A stretch of 40,143 bases of DNA from Arcobacteraceae bacterium (GCA_023229945.1 JALNYH010000018.1:1-40143), one strand, 5' to 3'; positions 16,290-26,800 are shown, numbered from the stretch's first letter. Made by a program: numbers and translations. Notes: generated by a model not told the origin, from the sequence alone.

Positions 16290-17288
16290 ATGAATATTAC
16301 ATCCCTAGTTCAGCTTATTGATGGTGATTTAAAAAATCACCCATCAATATCTTTTGTTTATAACATTCAAACAAATATTGCAAAGCTAAGAGATGGTGAT
16401 CTTTTTTTATCAAACGATGAATTACAAATCGATCAAGCTGCAAAACTTGGAGCTTTTGGAATAGTCTATGAAAATAGTCTTATAAAAATTAGTGATAAAG
16501 AAATTGCTTGGATACAAGTAGCTAAACTTGAAGATGCTATTATTAAACTTATTAGATATTTTTTATCGAATATTGAACTAAATGTTTTTTTAATTGATGA
16601 GATTACTCTAGAAATACTGAAACTTACAAGCACTCAAAACTATATACTTTTTGATGAAAACCTAAATGAAAATCTAATAAAAGCCCAATCTCTTCAAAAA
16701 GATGATATTATAATATGCTGTAATAAGATATTATTAAAAAAAATATACCCTTTATTCAAAACTTTTCCAATCAAAAATTATGAATTAACAAATGTCACTA
16801 TACATTCAATATTTGAAACAACATTTAGTCATAATGGTACACTTTACTCAAGAGTAAAAGTTCCATACTTATATATTGATACATTTTTGAGCATAATAGA
16901 ATATCTAGACATAAAATTACCATTACAAGAAATTATTGGGCTAAGAAAATGGAACTTACTCAACCCTATTTTTATAAATAAAGCTTATAAACCAATCGAT
17001 TTTGGGAGAAGTGACAGATTTATTATGACAACACAATCTGTAAAAAAAGCATTATATCAACTATCCCACATTCAAGATAACTACACCTATGGTAAAATAA
17101 TTATCCTAATAGATCAAAAATTATCTCAAAACTCTAAAAATACTATTTCTTATACAGACAATGAAGAATTGGAATTTTTCATAAAAACCTTAAATTATAA
17201 TCTTCTATATATTATAGGCAAAGACAATGATGAGGTTATAAAAATATTACAAAAACCTACTTCACAAGTATCATTGTTTGATTTTTGA
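16290..17288 (+). CDS. MurF N-domain-like protein, probably not a ligase
   Basis: 332 residues starting on the base after the metG stop. The first 95 residues follow the substrate-binding domain of MurF/MurE (ITSLVQLIDGDL, LRDGDLFLS, AAKLGAFGIVYE, IAWIQVAKLEDAIIKLIRY). The remainder lacks the GxxGKT P-loop and the other ATP-binding motifs of Mur ligases, so it cannot be the normal enzyme. It may bind a UDP-sugar peptide or be a scaffold; this is inference. Its tight coupling to metG is the only context. Confidence 0.65.
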   Translation: MNITSLVQLIDGDLKNHPSISFVYNIQTNIAKLRDGDLFLSNDELQIDQAAKLGAFGIVYENSLIKISDKEIAWIQVAKLEDAIIKLIRYFLSNIELNVFLIDEITLEILKLTSTQNYILFDENLNENLIKAQSLQKDDIIICCNKILLKKIYPLFKTFPIKNYELTNVTIHSIFETTFSHNGTLYSRVKVPYLYIDTFLSIIEYLDIKLPLQEIIGLRKWNLLNPIFINKAYKPIDFGRSDRFIMTTQSVKKALYQLSHIQDNYTYGKIIILIDQKLSQNSKNTISYTDNEELEFFIKTLNYNLLYIIGKDNDEVIKILQKPTSQVSLFDF

Positions 17289-17298
17289 TACAGTTTTT

Positions 17299-17949
17299 TT
17301 AGATATTGCTTAGAGAAGAAACAACTTTACCATATATCTTAACACTACTCCAATCACAAATCATATCTTCATATTCACTATTGTCAGAAACCATCCTAAA
17401 AAAATTATTTTCTTTGTAAACACGCTTGACATACAATGTTTCTTCATATAAAAATGCAAAAATACCACTCTTGGATATATCTGTTTTTGTAATATCTAAA
17501 AAAATAATACTATCATTTTGAATAGTTGGTTCCATGGAATCCCCTACTACATTTATGGCTTCAATATTTTTAATGTTTTGCAAACCACCAAAAAATTTAA
17601 TAAAATATTCTGGCACATCGAGGCTAGTAAATTCTTCACCATCAGCAAAACTTCCTCCACCGGCACTAACCTTCACATTCGGATAATACCGTATCCAGTA
17701 TTTATCAGTTGTATCAACTAATGAGCCTGGATGTTGGTTGTACAAAAGCCAATTAATAGAAATTTTTTTCTTAGCACAAAAATCAAGTATTTTGTCATAA
17801 GGAATTTTTCCTCTATTTTTCATAGTAGCAAAATTCACTTGCGTGATATCAAGCTCAGTAGCAACATCTTTATCGAAAATTCTTTTCTCATTACTATCTT
17901 TACTGATAATATCTTTTAATCTTTCAATAATTTCATGAACTATAATCAT
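17299..17949 (-). CDS. CI/LexA-like repressor with S24 autoprotease domain
   Basis: 217 residues from the ATG at 17949, which has GGAG 6 nt upstream; an upstream in-frame ATG at 17961 has no good Shine-Dalgarno. The N-terminus is a phage CI-type helix-turn-helix (about 26-70, KDVATELDITQVNFATMKNR). The C-terminus is an S24 peptidase-like domain with Ser138 in VVGDSMEPT, Lys175 in LYVKR and a likely Ala96-Gly97 self-cleavage site in SAGGGS. Such repressors are inactivated by RecA-stimulated self-cleavage. The length, CI-type HTH and sensor arrangement differ from true LexA. It faces a 30-codon ORF across a perfect palindrome. No phage structural genes are near. Confidence 0.85.
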   Translation of the reverse strand: MIIVHEIIERLKDIISKDSNEKRIFDKDVATELDITQVNFATMKNRGKIPYDKILDFCAKKKISINWLLYNQHPGSLVDTTDKYWIRYYPNVKVSAGGGSFADGEEFTSLDVPEYFIKFFGGLQNIKNIEAINVVGDSMEPTIQNDSIIFLDITKTDISKSGIFAFLYEETLYVKRVYKENNFFRMVSDNSEYEDMICDWSSVKIYGKVVSSLSNI

Positions 17950-17981
17950 ATTCCACTCCATTTTAAACTTTTTATCAAATT

Positions 17982-18000
17982 ATATTGCAATTTGCAATAT
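17982..18000. promoter_or_regulatory. Perfect 19-bp palindrome, candidate repressor operator
   Basis: ATATTGCAATTTGCAATAT is a perfect inverted repeat (9-bp arms, central T) 33 nt upstream of the repressor start and 65 nt upstream of the divergent small ORF. Its size and place suit a dimeric CI-type repressor controlling both directions. Confidence 0.65.
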
Positions 18001-18064
18001 TTTTCAATAGTTTTCACAAAATATATTAAAATTTCCAAACAAATAAAGCCATAAAGGATTTAAA

Positions 18065-18157
18065 ATGGTAAAAAACATAAAACAAACTAACAAAATTGTA
18101 CAATTCATCGAGATAATTGATGCTTATATTTACAAATTAGGTAAAACTCTTTTCTAA
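18065..18157 (+). CDS. 30-residue ORF divergent from the repressor
   Basis: This short ORF begins MVKNIKQTNK, continues with a hydrophobic/aromatic helix-like part (IVQFIEIIDAYIYKLG) and ends KTLF-stop. A strong AAAGGA Shine-Dalgarno is 6-7 nt upstream of the ATG. It lies directly beyond the palindromic operator. Basic ends around an amphipathic centre could suit a small membrane-active or protein-binding peptide, but no family is recognised and it may not be expressed. Confidence 0.45.
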   Translation: MVKNIKQTNKIVQFIEIIDAYIYKLGKTLF

Positions 18158-18245
18158 ATTGCATTAAAAATGTATATTTTTTGCTAAAAAACTTATATTT
18201 TTTCAATATTAGTACCAAAAACAATAACAGATAAAGCTAATTTAT

Positions 18246-18253
18246 TATAAAAT
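18246..18253 (+). promoter_or_regulatory. Candidate -10 box for the oad-pckA operon
   Basis: TATAAAAT precedes oadG, with A/T-rich sequence and T-runs upstream as is usual in this group. The rest of 18158-18288 shows no gene or riboswitch that I can support. Confidence 0.45.
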
Positions 18254-18288
18254 ACGATTTAAATTAACAGACCAAAATGGAGTTGCTA

Positions 18289-18540
18289 ATGGAAGAGATA
18301 AACTTAGTCTCTGAAGCTTTAAAATTTATGGCTTTAGGTATGGGTATAGTTTTTACTTTTTTGGCTTTACTTGTTTTTATATTAAAACTACAAGCTAAAA
18401 TTTTACAAAAATATTTCCCACAAGAAGAAAAAATTGTTACTAAAGAGTGGCAGCCATCTGTAATTAAGAGTAACGATAAAGCTAGTAAAGTTGCTGCAAT
18501 AATAGCTGCTGTACAGCATCACAATAACATCAAGGGTTAA
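18289..18540 (+). CDS. oadG: Oxaloacetate decarboxylase gamma subunit
   Basis: 83 residues from the ATG at 18289, chosen because GGAG lies 6 nt upstream; an in-frame ATG at 18277 lacks a Shine-Dalgarno. One TM helix (about 14-33, MGIVFTFLALLVFILKL) is followed by a soluble tail, the OadG plan. It anchors the alpha subunit to the beta pump and helps proton/metal handling. Only 3 nt separate it from oadA, and the oadA Shine-Dalgarno (AAGGG) is inside its end. Confidence 0.82.
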   Translation: MEEINLVSEALKFMALGMGIVFTFLALLVFILKLQAKILQKYFPQEEKIVTKEWQPSVIKSNDKASKVAAIIAAVQHHNNIKG

Positions 18541-18543
18541 TAA

Positions 18544-20364
18544 ATGTCAAAAAAATATATTGATATAATGGATACAACTTTCAGAGATGGTTTTCAATCA
18601 GTATTTGGTGGCAGAGTTCTTATGAATGATTTTTTTCCTGCCGTTGAAGCTGCCAAGGAAGCTGGTATTAAACATTTTGAATTTGGTGGAGGGGCGAGAT
18701 TTCAGTCCCTCTTTTTTTATTTACAAGAAAATGCTTTTGAGATGATGGATAGATTCAGATCTATTGTTGGACCTGAAGCAAATTTACAAACACTTTCTCG
18801 TGGTATCAACACAGTTATGCTTGATACTGGAAGCAGAGAGATGATTGATCTCCATGCAAAACTTTTTGCAAAACATGGAACTACTACTATCAGAAACTTT
18901 GACGCTTTAAATGATGTCAATAATCTTGAATTCTCAGCACAATGTATCAAAAAATATGGATTAAAACACGAAGTTGTTGTAACATTGATGGATTTGCCTC
19001 CAGGATGTGTAGGTGCACATGATGTACCTTTCTACGAAAAAACTTTAAGAAATATAATAAATAGTGGTTTACCATTTGATTCTGTATGTTTCAAGGATGC
19101 AAGCGGTACAAGCTCTCCACAAAAAGTATATGACACTATCAAAATGGCTAGACGCCTTTTAGGAAATGATGTACATATCAGACTACATACACATGAAACT
19201 GCTGGTGTATCAGTAGCTTGTTATTTAGCAGCTCTTGAAGCTGGTGCTGATGGTATAGATCTTGCTGCTAGCCCAGTAAGTGGAGGGACGAGTCAACCAG
19301 ATATTCTTACAATGCTTCACGCTGTAAAAGGTAAAGATTACGATTTAGGTGGTCTGGAGATTGATAAAATATTAAAATATGAAGAAGTGTTAAACGATTG
19401 CTTAAAAGATTATTTCATGCCTCCAGAAGCTACACAAGTTTCTCCTTTGATTCCATTTTCTCCTATGCCAGGAGGTGCTTTGACTGCAAATACTCAAATG
19501 ATGAGAGACAATGGAACTTTAGATAAATTTCCAGAAGTTATCAAAGCTATGAGAGAAGTTGTAGAGCGTGGCGGATATGGTACATCTGTTACACCTGTTA
19601 GTCAATTTTATTGGCAACAAGCTTATGCAAATGTAATGTTTGGTCCATGGAAGCAAATAGCTCCAGGATATGGGAAAATGGTTCTTGGATATTTTGGAAA
19701 AACTCCAGTTGAAGCTGATCCAGAAATAATCAAACTTGCAAGTGAAAAGCTAAAACTTGAGCCTACTGATAAAAATCCTCTTGATTTTGCAGATGCAGAT
19801 CCTATCAAATCTATAGCTTGTTGGAGTGAGAGACTTCAAAAAGAAGGTTTGGAAGTAAGTGAAGAAAATATTTTTATTGCAGCTGCTTGTGATGAAAAAG
19901 GGATAGCTTTCTTAAAAGGCGAAAGTCCGCTTAATGTAAGAAAAAAATCTGATTGTAATGATGAAAAATGTGAAACAACAAATAAATCCGAGGAGAATAA
20001 AGGTATGAGTAACGCAACTGGTAATTATACAGTTATAGTAGATGGACAAAAATTCAATGTAACAGTGGCTGAAGGTGGAGTAGATATTCAAGTGACTCCA
20101 GTACAAGAATCAAATAAAACTGAAACAGCACCTGCTCAACAAAATGTAACTGGTATAGATGTTCCTGCTTCAGTAAATGGTAATGTATGGAAGATACTTG
20201 TAAAAGAAGGGGATAAAGTAGTTGAAGATCAAACTATTATTATTCTTGAAGCTATGAAAATGGAAATAGATATAAAAGCTCCAAAAGATGGTGTTATAAA
20301 GGCTATTAAAACTTCTGCAAATGATTCTGTCGAAGAGGGACAGGTTTTAGCTATTATTGGCTAA
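18544..20364 (+). CDS. oadA: Oxaloacetate decarboxylase alpha / pyruvate carboxylase subunit B
   Basis: 606 residues. The carboxyltransferase TIM barrel (about 1-460) has DTTFRDGFQS and the metal-site region RLHTHETAG. After a charged linker comes a biotinyl domain with EAMKME; the biotin lysine is Lys572. In OAD the alpha subunit moves the carboxyl group of oxaloacetate to biotin, and beta then decarboxylates it with Na+ export. The same protein type is also PycB of two-subunit pyruvate carboxylase, but the flanking oadG and oadB favour the sodium-pump decarboxylase here. Confidence 0.93.
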   Translation: MSKKYIDIMDTTFRDGFQSVFGGRVLMNDFFPAVEAAKEAGIKHFEFGGGARFQSLFFYLQENAFEMMDRFRSIVGPEANLQTLSRGINTVMLDTGSREMIDLHAKLFAKHGTTTIRNFDALNDVNNLEFSAQCIKKYGLKHEVVVTLMDLPPGCVGAHDVPFYEKTLRNIINSGLPFDSVCFKDASGTSSPQKVYDTIKMARRLLGNDVHIRLHTHETAGVSVACYLAALEAGADGIDLAASPVSGGTSQPDILTMLHAVKGKDYDLGGLEIDKILKYEEVLNDCLKDYFMPPEATQVSPLIPFSPMPGGALTANTQMMRDNGTLDKFPEVIKAMREVVERGGYGTSVTPVSQFYWQQAYANVMFGPWKQIAPGYGKMVLGYFGKTPVEADPEIIKLASEKLKLEPTDKNPLDFADADPIKSIACWSERLQKEGLEVSEENIFIAAACDEKGIAFLKGESPLNVRKKSDCNDEKCETTNKSEENKGMSNATGNYTVIVDGQKFNVTVAEGGVDIQVTPVQESNKTETAPAQQNVTGIDVPASVNGNVWKILVKEGDKVVEDQTIIILEAMKMEIDIKAPKDGVIKAIKTSANDSVEEGQVLAIIG

Positions 20365-20384
20365 ATAATACAAAAAGGTAATTT

Positions 20385-21743
20385 ATGAAAAAAAATATCT
20401 CTTTTTTATTAAGTTTGTTATTTTTAGTAGTATTTGGATTAAATGCAAATGCAACTACAATTTCAACTAATGAAAGTGCGGTTACAGAAAGTGTAGATTT
20501 AGCTACTCAAGATATAGAAAATGGGTATCATTCAAAGTCTATACAAGAATTGTTAGTCTCTTTTTATAATAAAACAGGTATTAACGCATTTATCAATACA
20601 AAAGATGGTGTTCTAGACTCTCATGGTCACGAAATGACTCATTTTTCACAAGGACTTGGTAGAATTGTGATGATTATTGTTTGTTTTATTTTGTTTTATT
20701 TAGCAATTAAAAAGAATTTTGAACCATTACTTTTGCTTCCTATAGGATTTGGTGGATTACTAGCAAATATTCCAATTGCTGATATTGCTGGACCAAACGG
20801 ATTTTTAGGTATTATATATGATTCTGGTATTGCAACTGGATTATTTCCAATACTTATTTTTATGGGTGTTGGTGCTATGACAGATTTTGGTCCGCTTCTT
20901 GCTAATCCAAAAACTGCACTTTTGGGTGGTGCTGCTCAATTTGGTATTTTTGGAGCATTAGTTGGTGCTATTGCGTTATCTCAATATACTGATATTTTCA
21001 GTTTTACATTAGAGCAAGCTTCTGCAATTGCGATTATTGGTGGCGCTGATGGTCCAACATCCATATTTATTGCAAATGCCTTAGCTCCAGAGTTACTCGG
21101 AGCTGTAGCAGTTGCTGCATATTCTTATATGGCACTTGTTCCTATTATTCAACCTCCTATCATGAGAGCATTGACTACAAAAGAAGAAAGAAAAATCAAA
21201 ATGCCTGCTCTTAGAAGAGTTAGTAAAATTGAGAAAATTATATTTCCAATCACTGTTCTTGTGATTACAATTTTAATTCTTCCTGATGCAACTCCTTTGA
21301 TTGGAGCTCTATGTTTTGGTAATTTTGCAAAAGAATCTGGTGTTGTTGATAGATTAAGTGATACTATGCAAAATGCACTTATTAATATTGTGACTATTAT
21401 GCTTGGTCTTGCAGTTGGATCTAAACTTGCGGCTGAACAGTTTTTGATAATAGAAACTCTTGGTGTTATGATAATAGGTCTTGTTGCATTTGCTCTAGGA
21501 ACTGCGGCAGGTGTTATTATGGCTAAGATTATGAATAAGTTTAGTGCAAAAGATAAACAAATCAATCCATTGATTGGTGCCGCAGGAGTCTCTGCTGTAC
21601 CAATGTCTGCTAGGGTTGTTAGTAAAGAAGGACAAAAAGAGGATTCATCAAATATACTTTTGATGCATGCAATGGGTCCAAATGTTTCGGGTGTTATTGG
21701 TTCAGCTATTGCAGCTGGTGTGTTGTTATCAATTTTTAAATAA
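20385..21743 (+). CDS. oadB: Na+-transporting oxaloacetate decarboxylase beta subunit
   Basis: 452 residues. After a clear signal-like N-terminus (MKKNISFLLSLLFLVVFGLN then ANA) and a soluble stretch to about 90, the typical OadB membrane part begins (KNFEPLLLLPIGFGGLLANI) with GGADGPTSIF carrying the key aspartate (Asp222) and GPNVSGVIGSAIAAG at the C-terminus. It couples carboxybiotin decarboxylation to Na+ transport in the inner membrane. The N-terminal extension of some 50 residues plus signal peptide is longer than in the Klebsiella-type subunit. Third in oadG-A-B, 8 nt before pckA. Confidence 0.93.
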   Translation: MKKNISFLLSLLFLVVFGLNANATTISTNESAVTESVDLATQDIENGYHSKSIQELLVSFYNKTGINAFINTKDGVLDSHGHEMTHFSQGLGRIVMIIVCFILFYLAIKKNFEPLLLLPIGFGGLLANIPIADIAGPNGFLGIIYDSGIATGLFPILIFMGVGAMTDFGPLLANPKTALLGGAAQFGIFGALVGAIALSQYTDIFSFTLEQASAIAIIGGADGPTSIFIANALAPELLGAVAVAAYSYMALVPIIQPPIMRALTTKEERKIKMPALRRVSKIEKIIFPITVLVITILILPDATPLIGALCFGNFAKESGVVDRLSDTMQNALINIVTIMLGLAVGSKLAAEQFLIIETLGVMIIGLVAFALGTAAGVIMAKIMNKFSAKDKQINPLIGAAGVSAVPMSARVVSKEGQKEDSSNILLMHAMGPNVSGVIGSAIAAGVLLSIFK

Positions 21744-21751
21744 GGATAGAA

Positions 21752-23332
21752 ATGTCATCTGATATAAGTAATAAGCTTGAATTAAATGATGTAAAATCTG
21801 TATCAAGAAATACAGATATTAAGACTCTTAGAGAGTTAGCAGTAAAAAACGAGGGTGCGAGTTTCGCTGATAATGGTGCTTTAATAGTAGATACTGGTAT
21901 ATTTACAGGAAGAAGTCCGAAAGACAAATTCTTTGTAAACCAAGATCCATCAAATAAATATATAGCTTGGGGAAATGTAAATTTTAGTGTTGATGCTAAA
22001 ATTTACAATAACCTCCTCGATATATCAAAACAACAGTTAAGTTCTAAAGATCTTTTTGTTACAGATGTTTATTGTGGTGCTAGTTTAGATAGTAGAAGGT
22101 CTATTAGATTTATTACTGAAATTGCTTGGCAGGCACATTTTATACAAAATATGTTTATAATGCCAACAGAACAAGAACTAGAAACTTTTGAGCCAGATTT
22201 TACTATATATAATGCTTGTAAAGCTACTAATCCAAATTGGAAAGAGCAAGAACTACACTCTGATGTTTTTGTTGTATTTAATATAGAAGAAAAAAAAGCA
22301 ATAATTGGTGGCACTTGGTATGCTGGAGAGATGAAAAAAGGTGTATTTTCTATGATGAATTATTGGCTTCCTCTAGAAAATAAACTTCCAATGCATTGTA
22401 GTGCAAATATTGGTGAAAACAATGATACAGCACTATTCTTTGGGCTTAGCGGAACTGGTAAGACAACTCTTTCAACAGACCCAAAAAGACACTTAATAGG
22501 TGATGATGAGCATGGTTGGGATGATAATGGTGTATTTAACTTTGAAGGTGGTTGTTATGCAAAAGTAATCAATCTTGATGCCAAAAGTGAGCCTGAAATT
22601 TATGCTGCAATTAAAGAAGGTGCAATATTAGAAAATGTTGCGTTTGATGACAATGGAAAAGTTGATTACACAGATGGTTCAAAAACTGAAAATACTAGAG
22701 TTTCATATCCAATAAATCATATTGAAAATCACAAAAAAGACTTAATGGGTACTCACCCAACAAATATTATATTTTTAAGTGCAGATGCATTTGGTATACT
22801 TCCTCCTGTATCAAAACTTACAAAAGAACAAGCAATGTATTATTTCTTAAGTGGATATACTGCAAAAGTTGCTGGAACTGAACGAGGTATTACTGAGCCA
22901 GTCGCTACTTTTAGTGCTTGTTTTGGTGAGGCATTTTTACCATTACATCCTACTGTCTATGCTGATCTTTTGGGTAAAAAAATAGATGAGCATAATGTAC
23001 ATGTATATCTTGTAAACACTGGCTGGAGTGGTGGAAGCTATGGTGTTGGAAAAAGAATGAGTATCAAAAATACTCGTGCTTGTATCAATGGCATTCTTGA
23101 TGGCTCTATCAATAATAGTGAATTTGAAACATTGCCAATATTTAATTTAGCAATACCTAAAACTCTTAATGGAGTTGATACTGAAGTATTGAACCCTAGA
23201 AATACTTGGACAAACAAAGAAGAATATGATGCAACAGCTACAAAATTAGCTTCAATGTATATAACAAACTTCAAAAAATACCTCAAAGCAGATTCTCATT
23301 TTGACTACACACAAGCAGGTCCTCAGCTTTAA
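21752..23332 (+). CDS. pckA: Phosphoenolpyruvate carboxykinase (ATP)
   Basis: 526 residues with the kinase-1a P-loop GLSGTGKTTLSTD (231-243), GDDEHGW, and the N-terminal substrate motif GIFTGRSPKDKF. It converts oxaloacetate and ATP to PEP and CO2, the entry to gluconeogenesis. AAGGA Shine-Dalgarno; 8 nt after oadB, so the four genes are probably one operon controlling the fate of oxaloacetate. Confidence 0.96.
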   Translation: MSSDISNKLELNDVKSVSRNTDIKTLRELAVKNEGASFADNGALIVDTGIFTGRSPKDKFFVNQDPSNKYIAWGNVNFSVDAKIYNNLLDISKQQLSSKDLFVTDVYCGASLDSRRSIRFITEIAWQAHFIQNMFIMPTEQELETFEPDFTIYNACKATNPNWKEQELHSDVFVVFNIEEKKAIIGGTWYAGEMKKGVFSMMNYWLPLENKLPMHCSANIGENNDTALFFGLSGTGKTTLSTDPKRHLIGDDEHGWDDNGVFNFEGGCYAKVINLDAKSEPEIYAAIKEGAILENVAFDDNGKVDYTDGSKTENTRVSYPINHIENHKKDLMGTHPTNIIFLSADAFGILPPVSKLTKEQAMYYFLSGYTAKVAGTERGITEPVATFSACFGEAFLPLHPTVYADLLGKKIDEHNVHVYLVNTGWSGGSYGVGKRMSIKNTRACINGILDGSINNSEFETLPIFNLAIPKTLNGVDTEVLNPRNTWTNKEEYDATATKLASMYITNFKKYLKADSHFDYTQAGPQL

Positions 23333-23343
23333 ATGACAGATTA

Positions 23344-23376
23344 ACTATACTATCTAATATTTTTAGATGGTATAGT
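23344..23376 (+). terminator. Stem-loop after pckA
   Basis: ACTATACTATCTA pairs with TAGATGGTATAGT (13 bp, one G-U) around a 7-nt loop 11 nt after the pckA stop. There is no T tract right behind it, so it may be an RNA-stabilising 3' structure rather than an intrinsic terminator. Confidence 0.5.
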
Positions 23377-23409
23377 GTTATACAATAATTTATCACTAAA
23401 GGCTTAATT

Positions 23410-23889
23410 ATGACTATCTCAAATTTTCTTATTGATTTCAAATCAAAATCAGATGAAATAACTTTTTTATCCATTGAACATATGCTTTTAAAACTTTTTA
23501 AAGTTGAAGATGAAGCAAAAGATTTGGATGATTTATTATCAAACTATCCCGCATATTTAAGATACCTCAATGACTTTGCTAGCAAAATATACAAAAAATA
23601 TGATAGTAGTATTGATCATATATATTATGAAACATGTAAAATCTTAGGTTTAGAACCAGACAATAAATACTTATTTGATTATAGATTAAGTAAACTAGAA
23701 CTAAATGATGTATCAAGAATAATGAGCATTACTAACGATGATATAAAAGCTCAAACAGTAGAAAAACAATATAGCGAGCTTGAGAAGTTATTAAACTCAA
23801 AGTATTATAAAGATAATATAGATACATACAAAGTCAATACATCAATAATCCAAAAAAATCTAGAACTCCTAAGACAAATAGTAGTTTAG
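23410..23889 (+). CDS. Helical protein, function unknown
   Basis: 159 residues, charged and almost all predicted helical, with Tyr-rich stretches (KIYKKYDSSIDHIYYE) and no membrane helix or known motif. It has its own start behind the pckA stem-loop and ends 1 nt before the convergent RND gene. I do not recognise a family. Confidence 0.7.
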   Translation: MTISNFLIDFKSKSDEITFLSIEHMLLKLFKVEDEAKDLDDLLSNYPAYLRYLNDFASKIYKKYDSSIDHIYYETCKILGLEPDNKYLFDYRLSKLELNDVSRIMSITNDDIKAQTVEKQYSELEKLLNSKYYKDNIDTYKVNTSIIQKNLELLRQIVV

Positions 23890-23890
23890 T

Positions 23891-26800
23891 TTATTTTCTC
23901 AAATAAGCTAAACTATAAAGTAGAGGTATAAAATACAGATTTAAGACCGTTGCCCAAATAAGTCCAAATCCTAGTGATACTGCCATTGGTTGCAAAATCA
24001 ATGCTTGACCAGAAGCAAAGAATATCAATGTAGCTAAACCCAAAAATGTAGTAACTGAAGTTATTAAAATAGGTCTTAATCTAAGCAATGCGTATTCTTT
24101 TACTTCTTCTAAATTATTTGCTTTTTTGATGAAGTCCATCATAATAATACCATCATTTACTATTACACCTGCTAGCCCTACTATACCAATAAGTGTAGTC
24201 ATACTTATATTTAATCCCATTATATAATGACCCAACAAAACTCCAAATACACTCAATGGAATAATACTCAATACAAATAAAGATTTAAGCACAGAATCAA
24301 ACATCCATACCAAAGCAACAAATATAAGTAAAATAGCAATAACAAAAGCCTTTAGCATCTCTTCTTTGACCTTTTGGCTTTCTTGCTGTTCTCCTTTAAT
24401 CTCTACACTAATATCAGTTGGCATACTTGCCAAAACTTCTTCCAATTCACCAAATACATCTGATGATGTTTTTGTACCTGTTAGTACAGCTGTTAGTGAA
24501 TTGATTTTGATGCCATTTTCTTTGTATATTTGAGAATATGCTGGATATTCTTTCACATCCACTACACTACTAAGGTGAATCATTTGATTTGAATTTGGTA
24601 TTTTGATTTTATAGTTGTTGAAATCTGTCAAACTATCCTTGTATGTACTTTGGAGTTTTAGTTTTACTATGCCATTTTGATTTAAGATTTTTGCATATTC
24701 ACCTTTGAAATACAAAGGTCTCAAAGCACTGACCAAATATCCTTCATCAATTCCGAGTCTTTGCCCATAGCTGTTTGTCTCTAATTTCAGCTCTATATTG
24801 CCATCAAGCAAGTCATGGTCAATATTGCCTACACCATCAACTTTTGATAAAGCATCTTGTAGTATTTTGATACCATTATAAACACTAGCTTCATTGCCAC
24901 TAAAAGCAATTTCAATATCATTTTTGACAATGCCAGTTTGTGGTACAAAAATCTTCAATTCTTCAAAAGTATTTTCCAATACTGGACTAAGAGCAACTAG
25001 TATTTCATCTTTTATCTCTATGGCTGACTTCATTCTTATCATATTGGATGAGTCGTATTTTGGAGAAAGATAAGGTGTGATAAAACGCTCCACAAAGTTA
25101 AGAGGTGCTTTTTCATTGAGATTTACAAATATATGGAAATAAAACTCTTCCAATGTTGCTTGGTTTTGCCCATCAAGTTTCAATCCAACTATAGAGCTAA
25201 GAGAACCTATATCATCACCAAACTCAATATTTTTCATAATAAGGTCTTCTATAATCTTTACCTTAGCCTCAGTTTGTTCTAGTGTTTGTCCTGTTCCAAC
25301 AGAACCACTTATATAAACTTGCGTTGTATCAAAAGAAGGCATAAATTGAAATTTCATATTTGCCCCAAGCGTAAAAGTAAGCAAAACAATAACACCTACC
25401 ATACCAAATAGCGAAATTAGTTTATTATTTAAAACCTTTGACAACAAATAGTAATAAATATCTTTGTTGATTTTCCAGATTTTATCTGATTTTCTTGCTG
25501 TTGTATTAATCCTAAATATTTGTTTTGCATGCAACGGTAAAAAGAAAAAAGCTTCCAACAAAGAACTAAGGAGTAAAATAGCAATCATAATAGGAAGAAC
25601 TTGCATAAACTTACCGATTTGACCAGTCATCATCAAAATAGGTAAAAATGCAAAGATAGTAGTTGCTGTTGCTGTCAAAACTGCTGGATACATCTCCAAG
25701 GTTCCATCCAATGCAGCTTGAAATCCATCTTTTCCATCTTCCATATGTCTATAAATATTTTCACCTACAACAATAGCTTCATCTACAAGCATTCCAAGGG
25801 CTATAAGAGCGCCTAGGAGAGTTAACATATTTAGGCTAAAGCCTAATTGCTCTGCACCAATTAGCCCTATCATGAAGCTTGTAGGGATACCTATAGCTAC
25901 AACAATTGCAATACGCATGTTTACAAAATAAAAAAGTGCCAAAAATAGCAATATTATCCCAAATAATATATTTGAAACTACATTATTCAACCTATTTTTT
26001 ATCCAAATTGAAGTATCCGTGTATGTATCAAACTTAATTTGTGGATATTTTGACTCATAAGTTTTTAAAAGTGTTTTTATATCTTTTACTAAACTAATAG
26101 AATCGCCTGTTTCACCTTTGCTGATACTTATACTTATATTTTTTTGTCCATTAAATCTAGATATTGTATCTGGGTCTGATAAGTTCAACTCAACACTAGC
26201 TATATCTTTTAGATAAAATGTATTATTACCTACTTTTATAATAGTATTTTCAAGTTCATCTACATTTACAGAACCATTTTTGGTGCTTAGATAATAATGT
26301 GTTGTTTCTTCTTTTATTGTACCTATTGGGTTTATTGTCGAAATTGTACTTAAAGAGTTTATTAAAAGCTGTTTATCTATCCCATAAGCTTCAATTTTGG
26401 CATCATTTAAACTAATAAGTATTTCTTCATCACCATCTCCACGGATAATAACTTCACTCAAGTCTTCAAACTTCATAAGGTCTTGTTTTAGTACCTCTGA
26501 AATTTCCAACATTTTAGTATATGATGTATCACTATAAACAGCAACTGTAATTAACGGAAAAGTAAATTCTATTGCTTTGACAATAGGCTCATCCATATCG
26601 TTTGGGAGATTTATTCTAGTAGTTGCTACAATATTTTTGACATCATCGACTACATCTTTTGATTTATAGCCATCTTTTAGTTCTGCAATGATTGAGAAAA
26701 AACCATTATTAATAGTTGATGTTACTTTGGAGGTTGAATTTAGATTTACTAATTTTTCTTCAATTTTACTTACTGCAATCTTGTCTAAAATATCAGAACT

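Noticed and set aside
17299..17949. Housekeeping LexA
   Set aside because: The HTH is CI-like rather than the LexA winged helix, and the candidate operator is a single long palindrome unlike usual LexA boxes.
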